A DNA stretch of 64,000 nt from Halomonas sp. HL-93 (GCF_900086985.1 NZ_LT593974.1:2790001-2854000), one strand, 5' to 3'. Positions 51,578 through 61,366 are shown, counted from the first letter of the stretch. Notes: generated from the sequence alone by a model not told the origin. Made by a program: numbers and translations.

Positions 51578-52282
51578 ATGCTTGATCTTCATGGTTACGG
51601 CCCGCGCTTGCTTGAAGGCGCAGGCGTAACGATTCAGCTAGCGCTGTTATCGTTATTGCTCGCCGTGGTGCTAGGGCTCATCACCGCCAGCGCGAAGATG
51701 TCGCGCAACTGGCTTGCCCACCGTATCGCGACGCTTTACACCACCGTTATCCGTGGCGTTCCAGACCTGGTGCTGATGATGCTGCTGTTCTTCGGCGGGC
51801 AAATCGGCGTCAACATGATAACCGACTGGCTCTACTATCAGTTTGAAATCGATATTTTCATCAATATCAACGAGTTTGTCGCGGGCGTGGTCACCATCGG
51901 GCTAATCTTCGGCGCCTACATGGGCGAAACCTTCCGCGGCGCCTTTATGGCGGTGGATCACGGCCAGATTGAGGCAGGTAAAGCCTACGGTATGAGTAAC
52001 TCGTTGGTGTTTCGCCGCATCCGTTTCCCCCAGATGATGCGTCACGCCCTGCCGGGGCTTTCGAACAACTGGATGGTACTGCTTAAAACCACCGCGCTGG
52101 TCTCGGTGATCGGACTTTCCGACATGGTGCGCGTGGCGTCCGAAGCCTCCAAGGCCACCCGCGAACCGTTCACCTTCATGATTGTGGTGGCGCTGATTTA
52201 TTTATTAATCGCCAGTGTGTCGGAGTGGGTATTCGCGCGCCTGCAAAAGCGCTATAGCATTGGGTATGGGGAGGCAGACTAA
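51578..52282 (+). CDS. aotQ: Arginine/ornithine-type ABC transporter, permease
   Basis: 234 residues with about five membrane helices; begins LDLHGYGPRLLEGAGVTIQLALLSLLLAVVLGL, as in HisQ/ArtQ, and has the ATPase-contacting EAA loop EAGKAYGMSNSLVFRRIRFPQMMRHALPG. Its last base is the first base of the next gene's start codon (TAATG at 52280-52284), so the permeases are coupled. Confidence 0.93.
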   Translation: MLDLHGYGPRLLEGAGVTIQLALLSLLLAVVLGLITASAKMSRNWLAHRIATLYTTVIRGVPDLVLMMLLFFGGQIGVNMITDWLYYQFEIDIFININEFVAGVVTIGLIFGAYMGETFRGAFMAVDHGQIEAGKAYGMSNSLVFRRIRFPQMMRHALPGLSNNWMVLLKTTALVSVIGLSDMVRVASEASKATREPFTFMIVVALIYLLIASVSEWVFARLQKRYSIGYGEAD

Positions 52283-53013
52283 TGGAACCCCTATTAACCT
52301 GGCTGGAAAATCAGCTCGCCGATAACAGCATTTTTACCCTGCAGACGCTTTCGCACTATGGCGCTGGCTTGACGACCACCGTGCAGTTGGTTTTCCTCTC
52401 GCTGATTATCGGACTGATCGCCGCGGTGCCGCTCGCCATTGGTCGCGGCTCACGGCATGCCTGGATCAAATGGCCTATTTTCGCTTACACCTACGTCTTT
52501 CGCGGTACGCCGCTACTCATCCAGCTCTACTTGATTTACTACGGTGTGGTGTTTGTTGAGGGCATTCAGGAGTCATGGCTATGGGTCATTCTGGAAGACC
52601 CCTTTGTACCAGCATTGATCGCCTTCACCCTGAACACTGCGGCCTACACGACTGAAATTTTCCGAGGGGCCATCAAGTCCACCTCGAAAGGCGAGATCGA
52701 AGCGGCACGGGCCTACGGCATGTCCCCCAGCCTTACCATGCGTCGGATCATTATCCCCAGTGCTTTCCGGCGCGCCCTGCCCGCTTATGGCAACGAAGTG
52801 ATTTTCATGCTCCACGCCAGCGCGATCGCAAGCGTGGTCACCATCATGGATTTAACCGGCGCGGCACGCTTTGTCTATGCCCGTTACTACGCACCTTTCG
52901 ATGCCTTTTTATTCGTCGCGGCCATTTATCTGTGCCTAACCTTTGCCATTCTGTATTTCTTCCGCCATCTGGAGAAAAAACTGCTGGCCCACCTACAACC
53001 CCAAACCGGCTAG
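52282..53013 (+). CDS. aotM: Arginine/ornithine-type ABC transporter, permease
   Basis: 243 residues, about five helices, with HisM/AotM features: YTYVFRGTPLLIQLYLIYYG and the EAA loop EAARAYGMSPSLTMRRIIIPSAFRRALPAYGNE. Pairs with the preceding permease as a heterodimer in the inner membrane. Confidence 0.93.
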   Translation: MEPLLTWLENQLADNSIFTLQTLSHYGAGLTTTVQLVFLSLIIGLIAAVPLAIGRGSRHAWIKWPIFAYTYVFRGTPLLIQLYLIYYGVVFVEGIQESWLWVILEDPFVPALIAFTLNTAAYTTEIFRGAIKSTSKGEIEAARAYGMSPSLTMRRIIIPSAFRRALPAYGNEVIFMLHASAIASVVTIMDLTGAARFVYARYYAPFDAFLFVAAIYLCLTFAILYFFRHLEKKLLAHLQPQTG

Positions 53014-53124
53014 CGTGAAACAAACGTTAGTTTATGCGTCGACAAAACATTGTTGTCGGCGCTAAGCTGGCAAAAGTTATGTTCCTCACCACTTGGTGAA
53101 TTACATCCATCAGGAGAACCCATA

Positions 53125-53892
53125 ATGAAAAAAGTCCTAACACTTTCGCTACTTGGCTTGGCGATTGCCGCAACCAGTGCCCAGGCACAGGAATATGACG
53201 AAGTCCGCATTGGCGTGGACGTTCCCTACGAGCCTATGGAATACCGCACCTCTGACGGCGAACTTACTGGCTTCGATATTGATCTGGGCAACGCTATGTG
53301 CGAAGAAATCGGCGTTAGCTGCGAATGGATTGTTCAAGGTTGGGACGGCATCATTCCGGGCCTCCTGTCACGTAAATACGATGCCATCATGTCATCCATG
53401 ACCATCAACGACGACCGTCGTGAGCAGGTACTGTTCTCTGACCCCTACATCACGCCTCCGTCCGCCTGGTTTGCGCCTGAAGGTACCGAGCTGGAAGAAA
53501 TCAGCGAAGAAACGCTTACCGACATGACCATCGGCGTTCAGCGCGGCACCCTGCAGGACAACTACGTCACCGACATGTACGGCGATGTGGCCGACATCAA
53601 TCGCTACGCGACCGCCGATGACATGGTCCTGGACATGGAATCCGAGCGCCTGGACATCCTGTTCCTCGACTTCCCGGTAGGCAAGTCCACCCTGCTGGAT
53701 AGCGAAGAAGGCGATTACGTGGTTGTTGGCGATATGCTGACCGAGCCGAAAGAATACTTCGGCGATGGTTTTGGCATCGCCTTCCGCCAGCGAGATGAAG
53801 CGCTCGCCGAGCAATTCAACGAAGCCCTTGAAACCCTTCGTGAAGACGGCACCTACGACGAAATCTACGCGCGTTACTTCGAAACAGAGTAA
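53125..53892 (+). CDS. aotJ: Arginine/ornithine-type periplasmic binding protein
   Basis: From the ATG at 53125 (AGGAG nine bases upstream) the precursor has 255 residues with signal MKKVLTLSLLGLAIAATSAQAQ. Mature features are VRIGVDVPYEPMEYRTSDGELTGFDIDLGNAMCEEIGVSCEWIVQGWDGIIPGLLSRKYDAIMSSMTI, typical of lysine/arginine/ornithine-binding proteins including the disulfide cysteines. Ends at a very strong terminator. With astE upstream, import of arginine or ornithine for catabolism is likely. Confidence 0.94.
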   Translation: MKKVLTLSLLGLAIAATSAQAQEYDEVRIGVDVPYEPMEYRTSDGELTGFDIDLGNAMCEEIGVSCEWIVQGWDGIIPGLLSRKYDAIMSSMTINDDRREQVLFSDPYITPPSAWFAPEGTELEEISEETLTDMTIGVQRGTLQDNYVTDMYGDVADINRYATADDMVLDMESERLDILFLDFPVGKSTLLDSEEGDYVVVGDMLTEPKEYFGDGFGIAFRQRDEALAEQFNEALETLREDGTYDEIYARYFETE

Positions 53893-53898
53893 GCAACT

Positions 53899-53937
53899 GC
53901 TCCTCCCCAGCCCGCTGGGGAGGAGCCCCTCCTTTTT
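53899..53937 (+). terminator. Terminator of the basic amino acid transporter operon
   Basis: GCTCCTCCCCAG (53899-53910) and CTGGGGAGGAGC (53915-53926) form a perfect twelve-pair stem with the loop CCCG, followed a few bases later by TTTTT. Confidence 0.93.
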
Positions 53938-54102
53938 CTCTCCCCCTAAACTTGAACCGTTTTGTTATGCTTTGTTGCGTCGATGACGCATACGGAGTGG
54001 CGTGCGTCACTTTCAAGTGCATAAAAGACCGGTGAACCTGAACGATATCCACGAGTCTTTGAGCATAACGTTAACCTATGCAGGCATTCACACGGAGGTT
54101 CT

Positions 54103-54885
54103 ATGGCGGCATCGGCAACAAAACCCTCGTCACACTGGACGGGCTGGGCTCAATGGCTCGCCCTGTTCACCATGACGGTGGACCATGTGACGCGCTTTGT
54201 AATACCCGATGGCTGGGAGCTAGATTGGGTGGGATCATCCGTTGGCCGCATTGCTTTCCCACTGTTTGCCGCCATGGTCGCTTGGCACGGCCTGTTCAAT
54301 ACGCGTAATCCGATGCGTTACGCTCGGCGTATGCTGATTATCGGGATAATCGCGCAACTGCCTTATATGCTGATGCCACGTGCATCTGATGCGTTCATAC
54401 TCAACATCTGCTTTACCTTGGCCACCGGCCTCGCGCTAGGCTCGCTTGTGCGGTTGGGTTGGCAGCATTATCAGCAGGAAAGCATCCACTTTGGCTGGCT
54501 GCTTGCTGGCGCGGCGGCAGGTGTCACCCTGTGGTATCTGCTCGGCTTTTGGGTTGAGTATCACCACTACGGGTTGCTCTTGATTCCGTTGCTGATGTTT
54601 GCCATGCAGGCGCTGAGCGATGCCGACGGTGATTTTTCTGCGCGGCTATGGGCTGGTTTGGCGGCGTTCCCGGCCTTATGGATGGCAGGCCAAATGAATG
54701 CTTCCGATATGGCCAAGTCGTTTACGGTGGGCACCTGTATTGTGGTACTGGTGATAGCAGCAGGTGCCGCAAAGCGCATCCCCGCCATTCAGTGGGTCAT
54801 GCCCAGGCGCTTATGGCTGGCCTGGTATCCTGGTCATTTCGCTTTGATCGCGCTATGGCTATTGCTCAGCGGTCAGATTGGCTAG
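54103..54885 (+). CDS. TraX family membrane protein
   Basis: 260 residues with about eight membrane helices. The family motif TMTVDHVTRFVIPDGWELDWVGSSVGRIAFPLFAAMVAWHG with the conserved Asp-His and the later WYLLGFWVEYHHYGLLLIPLLMF places it in TraX. F-plasmid TraX N-acetylates pilin; chromosomal TraX proteins probably acetylate other substrates. No conjugation genes lie nearby. GGAGG precedes the ATG by four bases. Its 3' end overlaps the end of the convergent diguanylate cyclase gene by 20 bases. Confidence 0.88.
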   Translation: MAASATKPSSHWTGWAQWLALFTMTVDHVTRFVIPDGWELDWVGSSVGRIAFPLFAAMVAWHGLFNTRNPMRYARRMLIIGIIAQLPYMLMPRASDAFILNICFTLATGLALGSLVRLGWQHYQQESIHFGWLLAGAAAGVTLWYLLGFWVEYHHYGLLLIPLLMFAMQALSDADGDFSARLWAGLAAFPALWMAGQMNASDMAKSFTVGTCIVVLVIAAGAAKRIPAIQWVMPRRLWLAWYPGHFALIALWLLLSGQIG

Positions 54886-56119
54886 TCGAATCATCAGCGG
54901 GCGCTCGAGGCTGGGCCAGTTGTTTCGCTTCATCCAGCATCCACGGCTGATAGCGTCGACGCTGTGCGCGACCTCCCATTTTAGCCTGATACATGGCCAA
55001 GTCGGCTTCTTTCAATAACTCGTCATGATGACAGCCGCCAGCTTGAAAACAGGTGAAACCAATACTTGGCGTCACGTCTACCCAGTGGTTTTCTAGTCTA
55101 TAGGCGTCGGAAAGCGCATGCTGAATACCCTGCATATAAACTTCAGCCCAGTCGTCCAGCGCCTTGGCCGTGGCGGTATTGGTCAACGCCAATAGCACAA
55201 ACTCATCACCGCTAAGCCTGGCCGCCATATCGCCTTCGTGTAGACAGCCCTCCAAGCGACGCGCCACTTGTATCAGCAAATCGTCACCGGCAGCGTGACC
55301 CAACGTATCATTGATCAGTTTAAAACGGTCCAGATCCATAAACAGCAGCAGTCCGCTGGCGTGCTGATCTCCGGCGCAAAGCGTTTCCAGACGCTCGATA
55401 AACATCCGCCGATTGGGCAGGTCGGTCAATGCATCATAGTAGGCCTGGTGATAAATAGTTGCTTCGCGGGCAGCCATACTGACGCGTAGCGAAATATTGT
55501 CGTGTATCACCAGTCCCATGCGCCGACTGGTGATAATCAGCAGTCCTAAAAACACCATCATGACGATGCCGATCATGGTGTGGGTAGGGATGTCAGATGT
55601 CACAAACATCCATTGAAGGGGCAGGCCAATCGGCAATATAAAAAAAATCACTATCCACCAAATGGCAGACAGCATGGTAACGCAGCCCGCCGCAACGCCC
55701 GACAAGACAATCGCCAGTGCCGCGACATATTCAGGATGCTCTGGAGCAAACATAAGCACACCGGCAGTCCCCCAGACGCACCCCGCCACAAAAACGGTCA
55801 GCGCAAACGAAAATAGCCATTTCGGTTGCGCCTGTGAGGTTTCGTCGGACTGCAGAAACAAGGAAGCCAGCCGCAAGCGAATCAGAGAGATGGCGATAAT
55901 GGCGACTAGCCAGCTGATTAAAACGGAGGGAGCAACGACCTCCCACATAATGCTGACTAACAAAACCGCCCCTAGAATACCGGCGTAAACGGGCTGCCAT
56001 AAATTACTATAGAGGATGCGCACCTTTTCGCTGGTCAGGCTCTGGGCTTTATTAGGATCTTCACGCGCAAACCGGCGACGCAGACCCGATAGAATCGCCG
56101 CACTAAAAAACTGTGGCAT
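54866..56119 (-). CDS. Membrane-bound diguanylate cyclase (GGDEF), shorter paralogue
   Basis: 417 residues: a cytoplasmic N-terminus, about six membrane helices (residues 45-215), a short linker (LRVSMAAREATIYHQAYYDALTDLPNRRMFIERLE) and a GGDEF domain. The active-site loop is LSGDEFVLLA; an SGDEF variant is usually active. No RxxD inhibitory site precedes it (HEGDMAARL), so product feedback is probably absent. The N-terminal membrane part and the C-terminal tail (RAQRRRYQPWMLDEA) are closely similar to the neighbouring gene, showing a tandem duplication. It makes cyclic di-GMP in response to an unknown membrane signal. Confidence 0.92.
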   Translation of the reverse strand: MPQFFSAAILSGLRRRFAREDPNKAQSLTSEKVRILYSNLWQPVYAGILGAVLLVSIMWEVVAPSVLISWLVAIIAISLIRLRLASLFLQSDETSQAQPKWLFSFALTVFVAGCVWGTAGVLMFAPEHPEYVAALAIVLSGVAAGCVTMLSAIWWIVIFFILPIGLPLQWMFVTSDIPTHTMIGIVMMVFLGLLIITSRRMGLVIHDNISLRVSMAAREATIYHQAYYDALTDLPNRRMFIERLETLCAGDQHASGLLLFMDLDRFKLINDTLGHAAGDDLLIQVARRLEGCLHEGDMAARLSGDEFVLLALTNTATAKALDDWAEVYMQGIQHALSDAYRLENHWVDVTPSIGFTCFQAGGCHHDELLKEADLAMYQAKMGGRAQRRRYQPWMLDEAKQLAQPRAPADDSTSQSDR

Positions 56120-56145
56120 TCAAAAATGTCCCTTACGTTGTCGGC

Positions 56146-57756
56146 TCAGCTCGTCGATTCGTCGGCAGGCGCCCGGGGCTGTGCGAGCTGTTGCGCTTCA
56201 TCCAGCATCCACGGCTGATAGCGTCGACGCTGCGCGCGACCCTCCATTTTGGCTTGATACATAGCCAGATCGGCTTCTTTGAGTAACTCGCCATAGTCAC
56301 AACCGCTGGCTTGAAAACAGGTGTAGCCCATGCTCGGAGTCACCTCTACCGAGTGAGCTTCTAACCGGTAAGGTGATGCAAGTGTGTGCTGGACCGCCTG
56401 CATATAGTCCTCAGCCCATTCGTCCATCGCCCTAGGCGTCGTGGTACTGGTTAACGCCAATAGCACGAACTCATCGCCGCTCAGCCGTGCGACCATATCG
56501 CCTTGATGTAAACATCCTTCCAAGCGGCGCGCCACTTGCACCAGCAAATCGTCACCGGCGGCATGGCCCAGCGTATCGTTGATCAGTTTAAAGCGATCCA
56601 AATCCATAAACAGCAACAGCCCACTTGCCTGTTGGTCATCCGCGCAAAGCATCTCCAGGCGCTCAATAAACATACGCCGATTGGGCAAGTCGGTGAGCGC
56701 ATCGTAGTAGGCTTGACGGTAAATAATCGCTTCGTGTCGCTTGCGCTCGGTGAAGTCCTCAATCATCGCCACCCCACCCACCATTTCCTGACTAGCGCTA
56801 TGCACTCCGTTAAAAAAAGCGCGCAGCGGCGTGCCTTCAGAAGCTCTGGGGAGGTAATACGTACCCTCGTAATAACCCGTGCCTTGCCCTAAGGCATTTT
56901 TCACGGCCTTAGCGACGGCTTTATCGGCACTGCGTGCCAGCATGCAATAACCAATTAACTGCGCGCGCTCCACGCCCAGAATATCCAGCAGCTTGTTGTT
57001 GCAGTCGGTGATCGTGCCCTGCTCGTCAAAATGCAGCACGCCTAGAGGCGATTGGTGAAAAATCGACCGGTAGCGGTCCTCGCTTTCCTGCAGCTGCGCT
57101 TCCCGCGCCGCCATGCTGACCCGCAGTGAGATATTGTCGTGAATGATCCGGCTCAGCCGGCGGCTCGTGGCTACCACCAGCCCCAGAAACAGCACTAGCA
57201 TCGAGCCAATCAGTACCGAGAGCGACGACCCCAGCAGAAAAAACTGCAGCATCAGCGGCAGCATAATCGGAAGCACAAAGCCCATTGCCACCCACCAGAC
57301 GGCGGAAAGCGTTGTCACGCCGCCAGCAGAGATGCCGGCCACTACAATGGAAAGCGCCGCCACCTGACCAGGATGGTCGCCGGTAAACAGTGCAAAGCTA
57401 CCAATGCCCCATACACATCCCGCCGCGATAGCTCCTGCGCTAAATCGATAAAGCCAGCGTTGACGCTGCTGCTGCAAGGCCGGTAAGCGATGAAAATGAT
57501 AGGCCAGACCCAGGCGTAGTGCGGAAACCAACAGCAGAGCTGCCAGCCAACTCAGCAACTTCCAGTGCGCCACAACCGGCCAAAGCGCGGCGACCAAAAG
57601 AATCGCTGCGAGTACGCTGGCAAGCACGGGTGACCATAAACTGTCGTACAGCAGACGCACTTTTTCGCTGCGTAGGCTTTTCACCGTGGCATTATGTTCA
57701 CTCTGGAAACGACTGCGCAGACCCGAGGCGATCGCCGTGCTAAATGGCTGTGGCAT
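56146..57756 (-). CDS. Membrane-bound PAS-GGDEF diguanylate cyclase, longer paralogue
   Basis: 536 residues with the same plan as its neighbour plus a PAS domain inserted between the membrane region and the GGDEF domain (about residues 225-350, SEDRYRSIFHQSPLGVLHFDEQGTITDCNNKLLDILGVERAQLIGY, ending GGVAMIEDFTERKRHEA). GGDEF loop LSGDEFVLLA, no RxxD I-site (HQGDMVARL). It lies 26 bases upstream of the shorter paralogue, so both are probably co-transcribed. Confidence 0.93.
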   Translation of the reverse strand: MPQPFSTAIASGLRSRFQSEHNATVKSLRSEKVRLLYDSLWSPVLASVLAAILLVAALWPVVAHWKLLSWLAALLLVSALRLGLAYHFHRLPALQQQRQRWLYRFSAGAIAAGCVWGIGSFALFTGDHPGQVAALSIVVAGISAGGVTTLSAVWWVAMGFVLPIMLPLMLQFFLLGSSLSVLIGSMLVLFLGLVVATSRRLSRIIHDNISLRVSMAAREAQLQESEDRYRSIFHQSPLGVLHFDEQGTITDCNNKLLDILGVERAQLIGYCMLARSADKAVAKAVKNALGQGTGYYEGTYYLPRASEGTPLRAFFNGVHSASQEMVGGVAMIEDFTERKRHEAIIYRQAYYDALTDLPNRRMFIERLEMLCADDQQASGLLLFMDLDRFKLINDTLGHAAGDDLLVQVARRLEGCLHQGDMVARLSGDEFVLLALTSTTTPRAMDEWAEDYMQAVQHTLASPYRLEAHSVEVTPSMGYTCFQASGCDYGELLKEADLAMYQAKMEGRAQRRRYQPWMLDEAQQLAQPRAPADESTS

Positions 57757-57884
57757 ACACTCAATGTCCCTTTATGTTGCCAAGTCGGCTTGCAAGCCGA
57801 TCTTATTGATTAATCAGTCTGCTCCTTTTTAGCCGATTTTCTCATGCTTGGCGACTGAAGTTCGTCATTGGCTCGTTGGCGCAC

Positions 57885-57908
57885 AAAAAAGCCGCCTCAA
57901 TCGGCGGC
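57885..57908 (-). terminator. Terminator of the purEK operon
   Basis: On the minus strand GCCGCC-GATTGA-GGCGGC is followed by TTTTTT. It lies nine bases past the purK stop. Confidence 0.9.
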
Positions 57909-57916
57909 GATTAGAC

Positions 57917-59056
57917 TTAAAGAGTTGACTCAAAGCTCCACGACACGGGAGGCGCCTCGGGCAATAGCGTTTGGCAGGCACGCACTTTTTCAAGCAGCTC
58001 GGCGTGGGTATTCGCCACCACATTCACATGGGCCAGTTTGCGCCCGGCCCGCTCGGCTTTGTCGTAGCGGTGCAGGTGGGTATTGGCAAGCGCCAGCAAA
58101 GAAGCGTTATCGCCTTCTCGGCCAATCACGTTGACCATGCAGGTAGGCGCAATCGCCTGGGGGCTGCCCAGGGGGAGTCCCTGAATCGCGCGGAGGTGGT
58201 TTTCAAACTGGCTGGTCACCGCGCCATCCATGGTCCAGTGGCCCGAGTTATGGACCCGGGGGGCCATTTCATTGGCCAGCAGGCTACCGTCGCGGGTTTG
58301 AAACAGCTCCAGCGCCAGTACGCCCACATAGTCCAGTTCATCCAACAGCGCGCGAATATAGCGGTCAGCGGTGTGTTGAACGCTGGCGTCCAGGTCCGGT
58401 AGTGGCGCGACCGAATAGCGCAAGATGCCATCGACGTGCTGGTTTTCCGCCATGGGGTAGAACACCACCTCGCCATCGCGGCCGCGCACGGCAATCATCG
58501 ACACTTCGCGCACGAAGTCGACAAAGGCTTCGACGATCAATTGTCGATGGCCGATATCTCGCCACGCGTCACCCGCCTGTTCAGGCTGCTTAAGTACCGC
58601 CTGGCCTTTACCGTCGTAGCCTTCCGTGACGGATTTGGCCACCACCGGGCAGCCAAGCTCGCGGGCGGCTGCCTCAAGCTGCTCGGCACTTTCGACGACG
58701 CGGTAAGCGGGTGTGGGAATGCCCAAACGGTCAAACAGTGCCTTCTCTTCCACGCGGTTTTGGCATACTTCAATGGCGCGGCTGCTGGGATACACCGGCT
58801 TGTGCTGCTCAATTTCACGCACAAGCTGAACCGGCAGGTGTTCAAATTCGTAGGTCACCACGTCGACCTTTTCAAGAAACGCCGCCAGGTGCTGGTTGTC
58901 AGGGTCGACGATCACCTCGCCGATGCCCGCGCTGGGGTTGCCCGTGGTATCCAGAAACGTGAAGCGATTGCCCAGCGGGTAGCCCGCCAGCGCTAACATA
59001 CGGCCTAGCTGGCCTGCGCCCAATACGCCGATATTACTTGGAATGGTAGACGTCAT
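57917..59056 (-). CDS. purK: N5-carboxyaminoimidazole ribonucleotide synthase
   Basis: 379 residues. Starts NIGVLGAGQLGRMLALAGYPLG (Rossmann-like), then ATP-grasp features GCPVVAKSVTEGYDGKGQAVL, EAFVDFVREVSMIAVRG and ALELFQTRDGSLLANEMAPRVHNSGHWTMDGAVTSQFENHLRAI. It converts AIR, bicarbonate and ATP to N5-CAIR. Twelve bases after purE, same operon. Confidence 0.96.
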   Translation of the reverse strand: MTSTIPSNIGVLGAGQLGRMLALAGYPLGNRFTFLDTTGNPSAGIGEVIVDPDNQHLAAFLEKVDVVTYEFEHLPVQLVREIEQHKPVYPSSRAIEVCQNRVEEKALFDRLGIPTPAYRVVESAEQLEAAARELGCPVVAKSVTEGYDGKGQAVLKQPEQAGDAWRDIGHRQLIVEAFVDFVREVSMIAVRGRDGEVVFYPMAENQHVDGILRYSVAPLPDLDASVQHTADRYIRALLDELDYVGVLALELFQTRDGSLLANEMAPRVHNSGHWTMDGAVTSQFENHLRAIQGLPLGSPQAIAPTCMVNVIGREGDNASLLALANTHLHRYDKAERAGRKLAHVNVVANTHAELLEKVRACQTLLPEAPPVSWSFESTL

Positions 59057-59067
59057 CGCAGGCCTCC

Positions 59068-59583
59068 TTATTCGGCTTCCGGCTCGGGGCGCGGGTCCGG
59101 GTTATCGAGCACTTTTTGAGTCTGTTCGGCGCGGAAGGCCTCTACCGCATTGCGTACCTCGGTGTCTTGCAGGCCAACAATTTGCGCGGCCAACAAGCCT
59201 GCGTTAGTGGCTCCTGCTTTGCCAATCGCCAACGTGCCGACTGCAATGCCGCCGGGCATCTGTGCAATTGAGAGCAGCGAATCCAGCCCTTTCAACGCCT
59301 TGGACTCCACCGGCACACCTAGCACCGGCAGGGGTGTCTGTGAAGCCACCATGCCCGGCAGATGCGCAGCGCCACCGGCACCGGCCACAATCACCTGAAG
59401 GCCACGCACGGCGGCGTTTTTGGCGTAGTCGAACAGCAGGTCCGGCGTACGGTGGGCGGAGACCACACGGGTTTCATAGGGGACGCCTAGCCGCTCGAGC
59501 ATTGCCACCGAGTGCTCCATGACCGGCCAATCCGATTTTGACCCCATGATCACGCCCACTTTGGGTGCGCTGTTCGACGACAT
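59068..59583 (-). CDS. purE: N5-carboxyaminoimidazole ribonucleotide mutase
   Basis: 171 residues: [49 protein letters not shown] and [29 protein letters not shown] are the class I PurE hallmarks, with the catalytic His in SAHRTP. It rearranges N5-CAIR to CAIR for purine synthesis. First gene of purEK. Confidence 0.97.
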   Translation of the reverse strand: MSSNSAPKVGVIMGSKSDWPVMEHSVAMLERLGVPYETRVVSAHRTPDLLFDYAKNAAVRGLQVIVAGAGGAAHLPGMVASQTPLPVLGVPVESKALKGLDSLLSIAQMPGGIAVGTLAIGKAGATNAGLLAAQIVGLQDTEVRNAVEAFRAEQTQKVLDNPDPRPEPEAE

Positions 59584-59793
59584 GCCATCTCTCCTCGGCC
59601 CGTGGCCTTATCAAAACGCTCAATATGCCGTGCCTCATGGTAGAGGACAGGCGAAAAATTAAGGGGTTAGTTTACCAGAGCCAAGGCGTTTACGGGGTGT
59701 CTTACATGCCATGAAATTTTCATCAAAAAAGGCATTGAAATACGACCCGGTTGGCGGCATTGTGTCTTTGTCATTTCAGACTGATGGAGCCTC

Positions 59794-60066
59794 ATGAGTA
59801 CGGCACGCTCAACTGCCCACGCGGATCTGCTCGATCCTCCGCGAAGCAGCCCTGACCTCGATGTCAGGGAACTCGAAAAACGTACGCGCTTAATGCGTAT
59901 TATCACGCGTCTGATTGCGGTATCAGATATGGGAAGCCGTGAAATCGCCCGCAGAGCGGGGTTACCCGTTCAGAAGGTCAGCGACCTGCTCGCTGGAAAG
60001 CTTGAGCACCTTAACGTGGATGAACTTCACGTTTTGCGTCGCACGTTGGAAGTGGAGGTGCCATAG
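59794..60066 (+). CDS. Small HTH (HTH_37/XRE-like, antitoxin-type) protein
   Basis: 90 residues. A variable N-terminus is followed by a helix-turn-helix: RLMRIITRLIAVSDMGSREIARRAGLPVQKVSDLLAGKLEHLNVDELHVLRRTL. The layout resembles the HTH_37 domain of RelE-associated antitoxins. No toxin gene is next to it (purE is divergent, chrA convergent), so it may be a solitary regulator or an orphan antitoxin. GGAG precedes the ATG. Confidence 0.75.
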   Translation: MSTARSTAHADLLDPPRSSPDLDVRELEKRTRLMRIITRLIAVSDMGSREIARRAGLPVQKVSDLLAGKLEHLNVDELHVLRRTLEVEVP

Positions 60067-60161
60067 CGGTTTTTTATCCTCGCCACCTCAGGATTATCGT
60101 TCTCCGCTAATGCCGGCCGCTTATACAGCGGCCGTTTTCATATCCGATTTAGGCAACGACC

Positions 60162-61343
60162 TCAGGTCGCAATCAGCACGCCGCCCAGCGCCACCACGAT
60201 GACCACCATCCAAGCGGGCAGCTTCCATACGGTTAGCAGCAGAAAACCCGTGAGTGCCAACGCGAACTCCTCAGCGCCAATGATCGCACTCGTCCACACC
60301 GGATCGTAAAGCGCCGCGCCTAAAATGCCGACCACTGCCGCATTGGCACCGCGCATCAGCGCCTGTGCCCACTGCCACTGGCGGAAGTGGTTCCAGAACG
60401 GCAGTACGCCCACCAACAGCAAGAAACCCGGCAGGAAAATCGCCAGCAGCGCAAGCGTCGCTGTCAGCAAGCTACCACCTGACGGTATCAGCGCGCCCAA
60501 ATAGGCCGAAAAGGTAAACAGCGGCCCCGGAATCGCCTGAGCGGCACCATAACCGGTCAAGAATTCGTCGGCTGACACCCAGCCTGACTGCACCACCTCG
60601 GCTTCCAGCAGCGGCAGCACCACGTGCCCACCGCCAAACACCAGGGCACCTGAGCGGTAAAAAGCATCGGTAATATCCAGCCAGGCCGCCATACCGGCCA
60701 GTAGCGGCAGCAATACCAGCAGCCCGCCAAACAGCACAAGCGCGATGATGCCGACCTGGCGCGAGACCGGAAAATGCAGCGCCTCGCTCTCCGCGGTCGC
60801 CGCCATGCCACGGCAAAGCACTAACCCGGCGATGCCACCCAATACAATCGCGCCCACCTGGCCCAGCGGCCCGCTAATGGCCACGACGGCAAAGACGGCA
60901 GCCAGCGCAATACCCGCACGGGTACTATCCGGGCAGAGATTACGCGCCATGCCCCACAAGGCATGAGCGACAATTGCCACCGCCACGACCTTCAAACCGT
61001 GGATGATGCCACTGGCAATCGGCCCCTCCAGCACTGCGGCGCCAAACGCGAACAGCACCAACACAATGGCCGACGGCAGGGTGAACGCCAGCCACGCCAT
61101 GGCCGCGCCCCAGGGGCCGGCGCGCATCAAGCCAAGCGCAAAGCCCACCTGGCTGCTGGCAGGCCCCGGCAGAAACTGGCACAGCGCGACGAGGTCGGCG
61201 TAGGCGGTTTCGCTCAGCCACTTCCGGCGGGCGACAAACTCGGTGCGAAAATAGCCCAGGTGTGCCACCGGCCCGCCAAAGGAGGTCAGCCCCAGCAGCA
61301 AAAACGCCCTAAAAACTTCACTCACTCGCGACGTTTGTGTCAT
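60162..61343 (-). CDS. chrA: Chromate efflux transporter (CHR family)
   Basis: 393 residues, about ten membrane helices in two CHR halves. The first half begins EVFRAFLLLGLTSFGGPVAHLGYFRTEFVARRKWLSETAYADLVALCQFLPGPASSQVGFALG; the second carries GALVFGGGHVVLPLLEAEVV and GYGAAQAIPGPLFTFSAYLG. The FGGP and GPxxS/T motifs define the family. It exports chromate. AAGGAT precedes the ATG. Confidence 0.95.
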   Translation of the reverse strand: MTQTSRVSEVFRAFLLLGLTSFGGPVAHLGYFRTEFVARRKWLSETAYADLVALCQFLPGPASSQVGFALGLMRAGPWGAAMAWLAFTLPSAIVLVLFAFGAAVLEGPIASGIIHGLKVVAVAIVAHALWGMARNLCPDSTRAGIALAAVFAVVAISGPLGQVGAIVLGGIAGLVLCRGMAATAESEALHFPVSRQVGIIALVLFGGLLVLLPLLAGMAAWLDITDAFYRSGALVFGGGHVVLPLLEAEVVQSGWVSADEFLTGYGAAQAIPGPLFTFSAYLGALIPSGGSLLTATLALLAIFLPGFLLLVGVLPFWNHFRQWQWAQALMRGANAAVVGILGAALYDPVWTSAIIGAEEFALALTGFLLLTVWKLPAWMVVIVVALGGVLIAT

Positions 61344-61366
61344 TTCACATCCTTATCGCGCACATA

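Noticed and set aside
54103..54885. TraX as a sign of an integrated plasmid or conjugative element
   Set aside because: No other tra genes, integrase or direct repeats nearby; chromosomal TraX-family genes are common.
59584..59793. Possible PurR operator upstream of purE
   Set aside because: I found no sequence close to the ACGCAAACGTTTGCGT palindrome in the gap.
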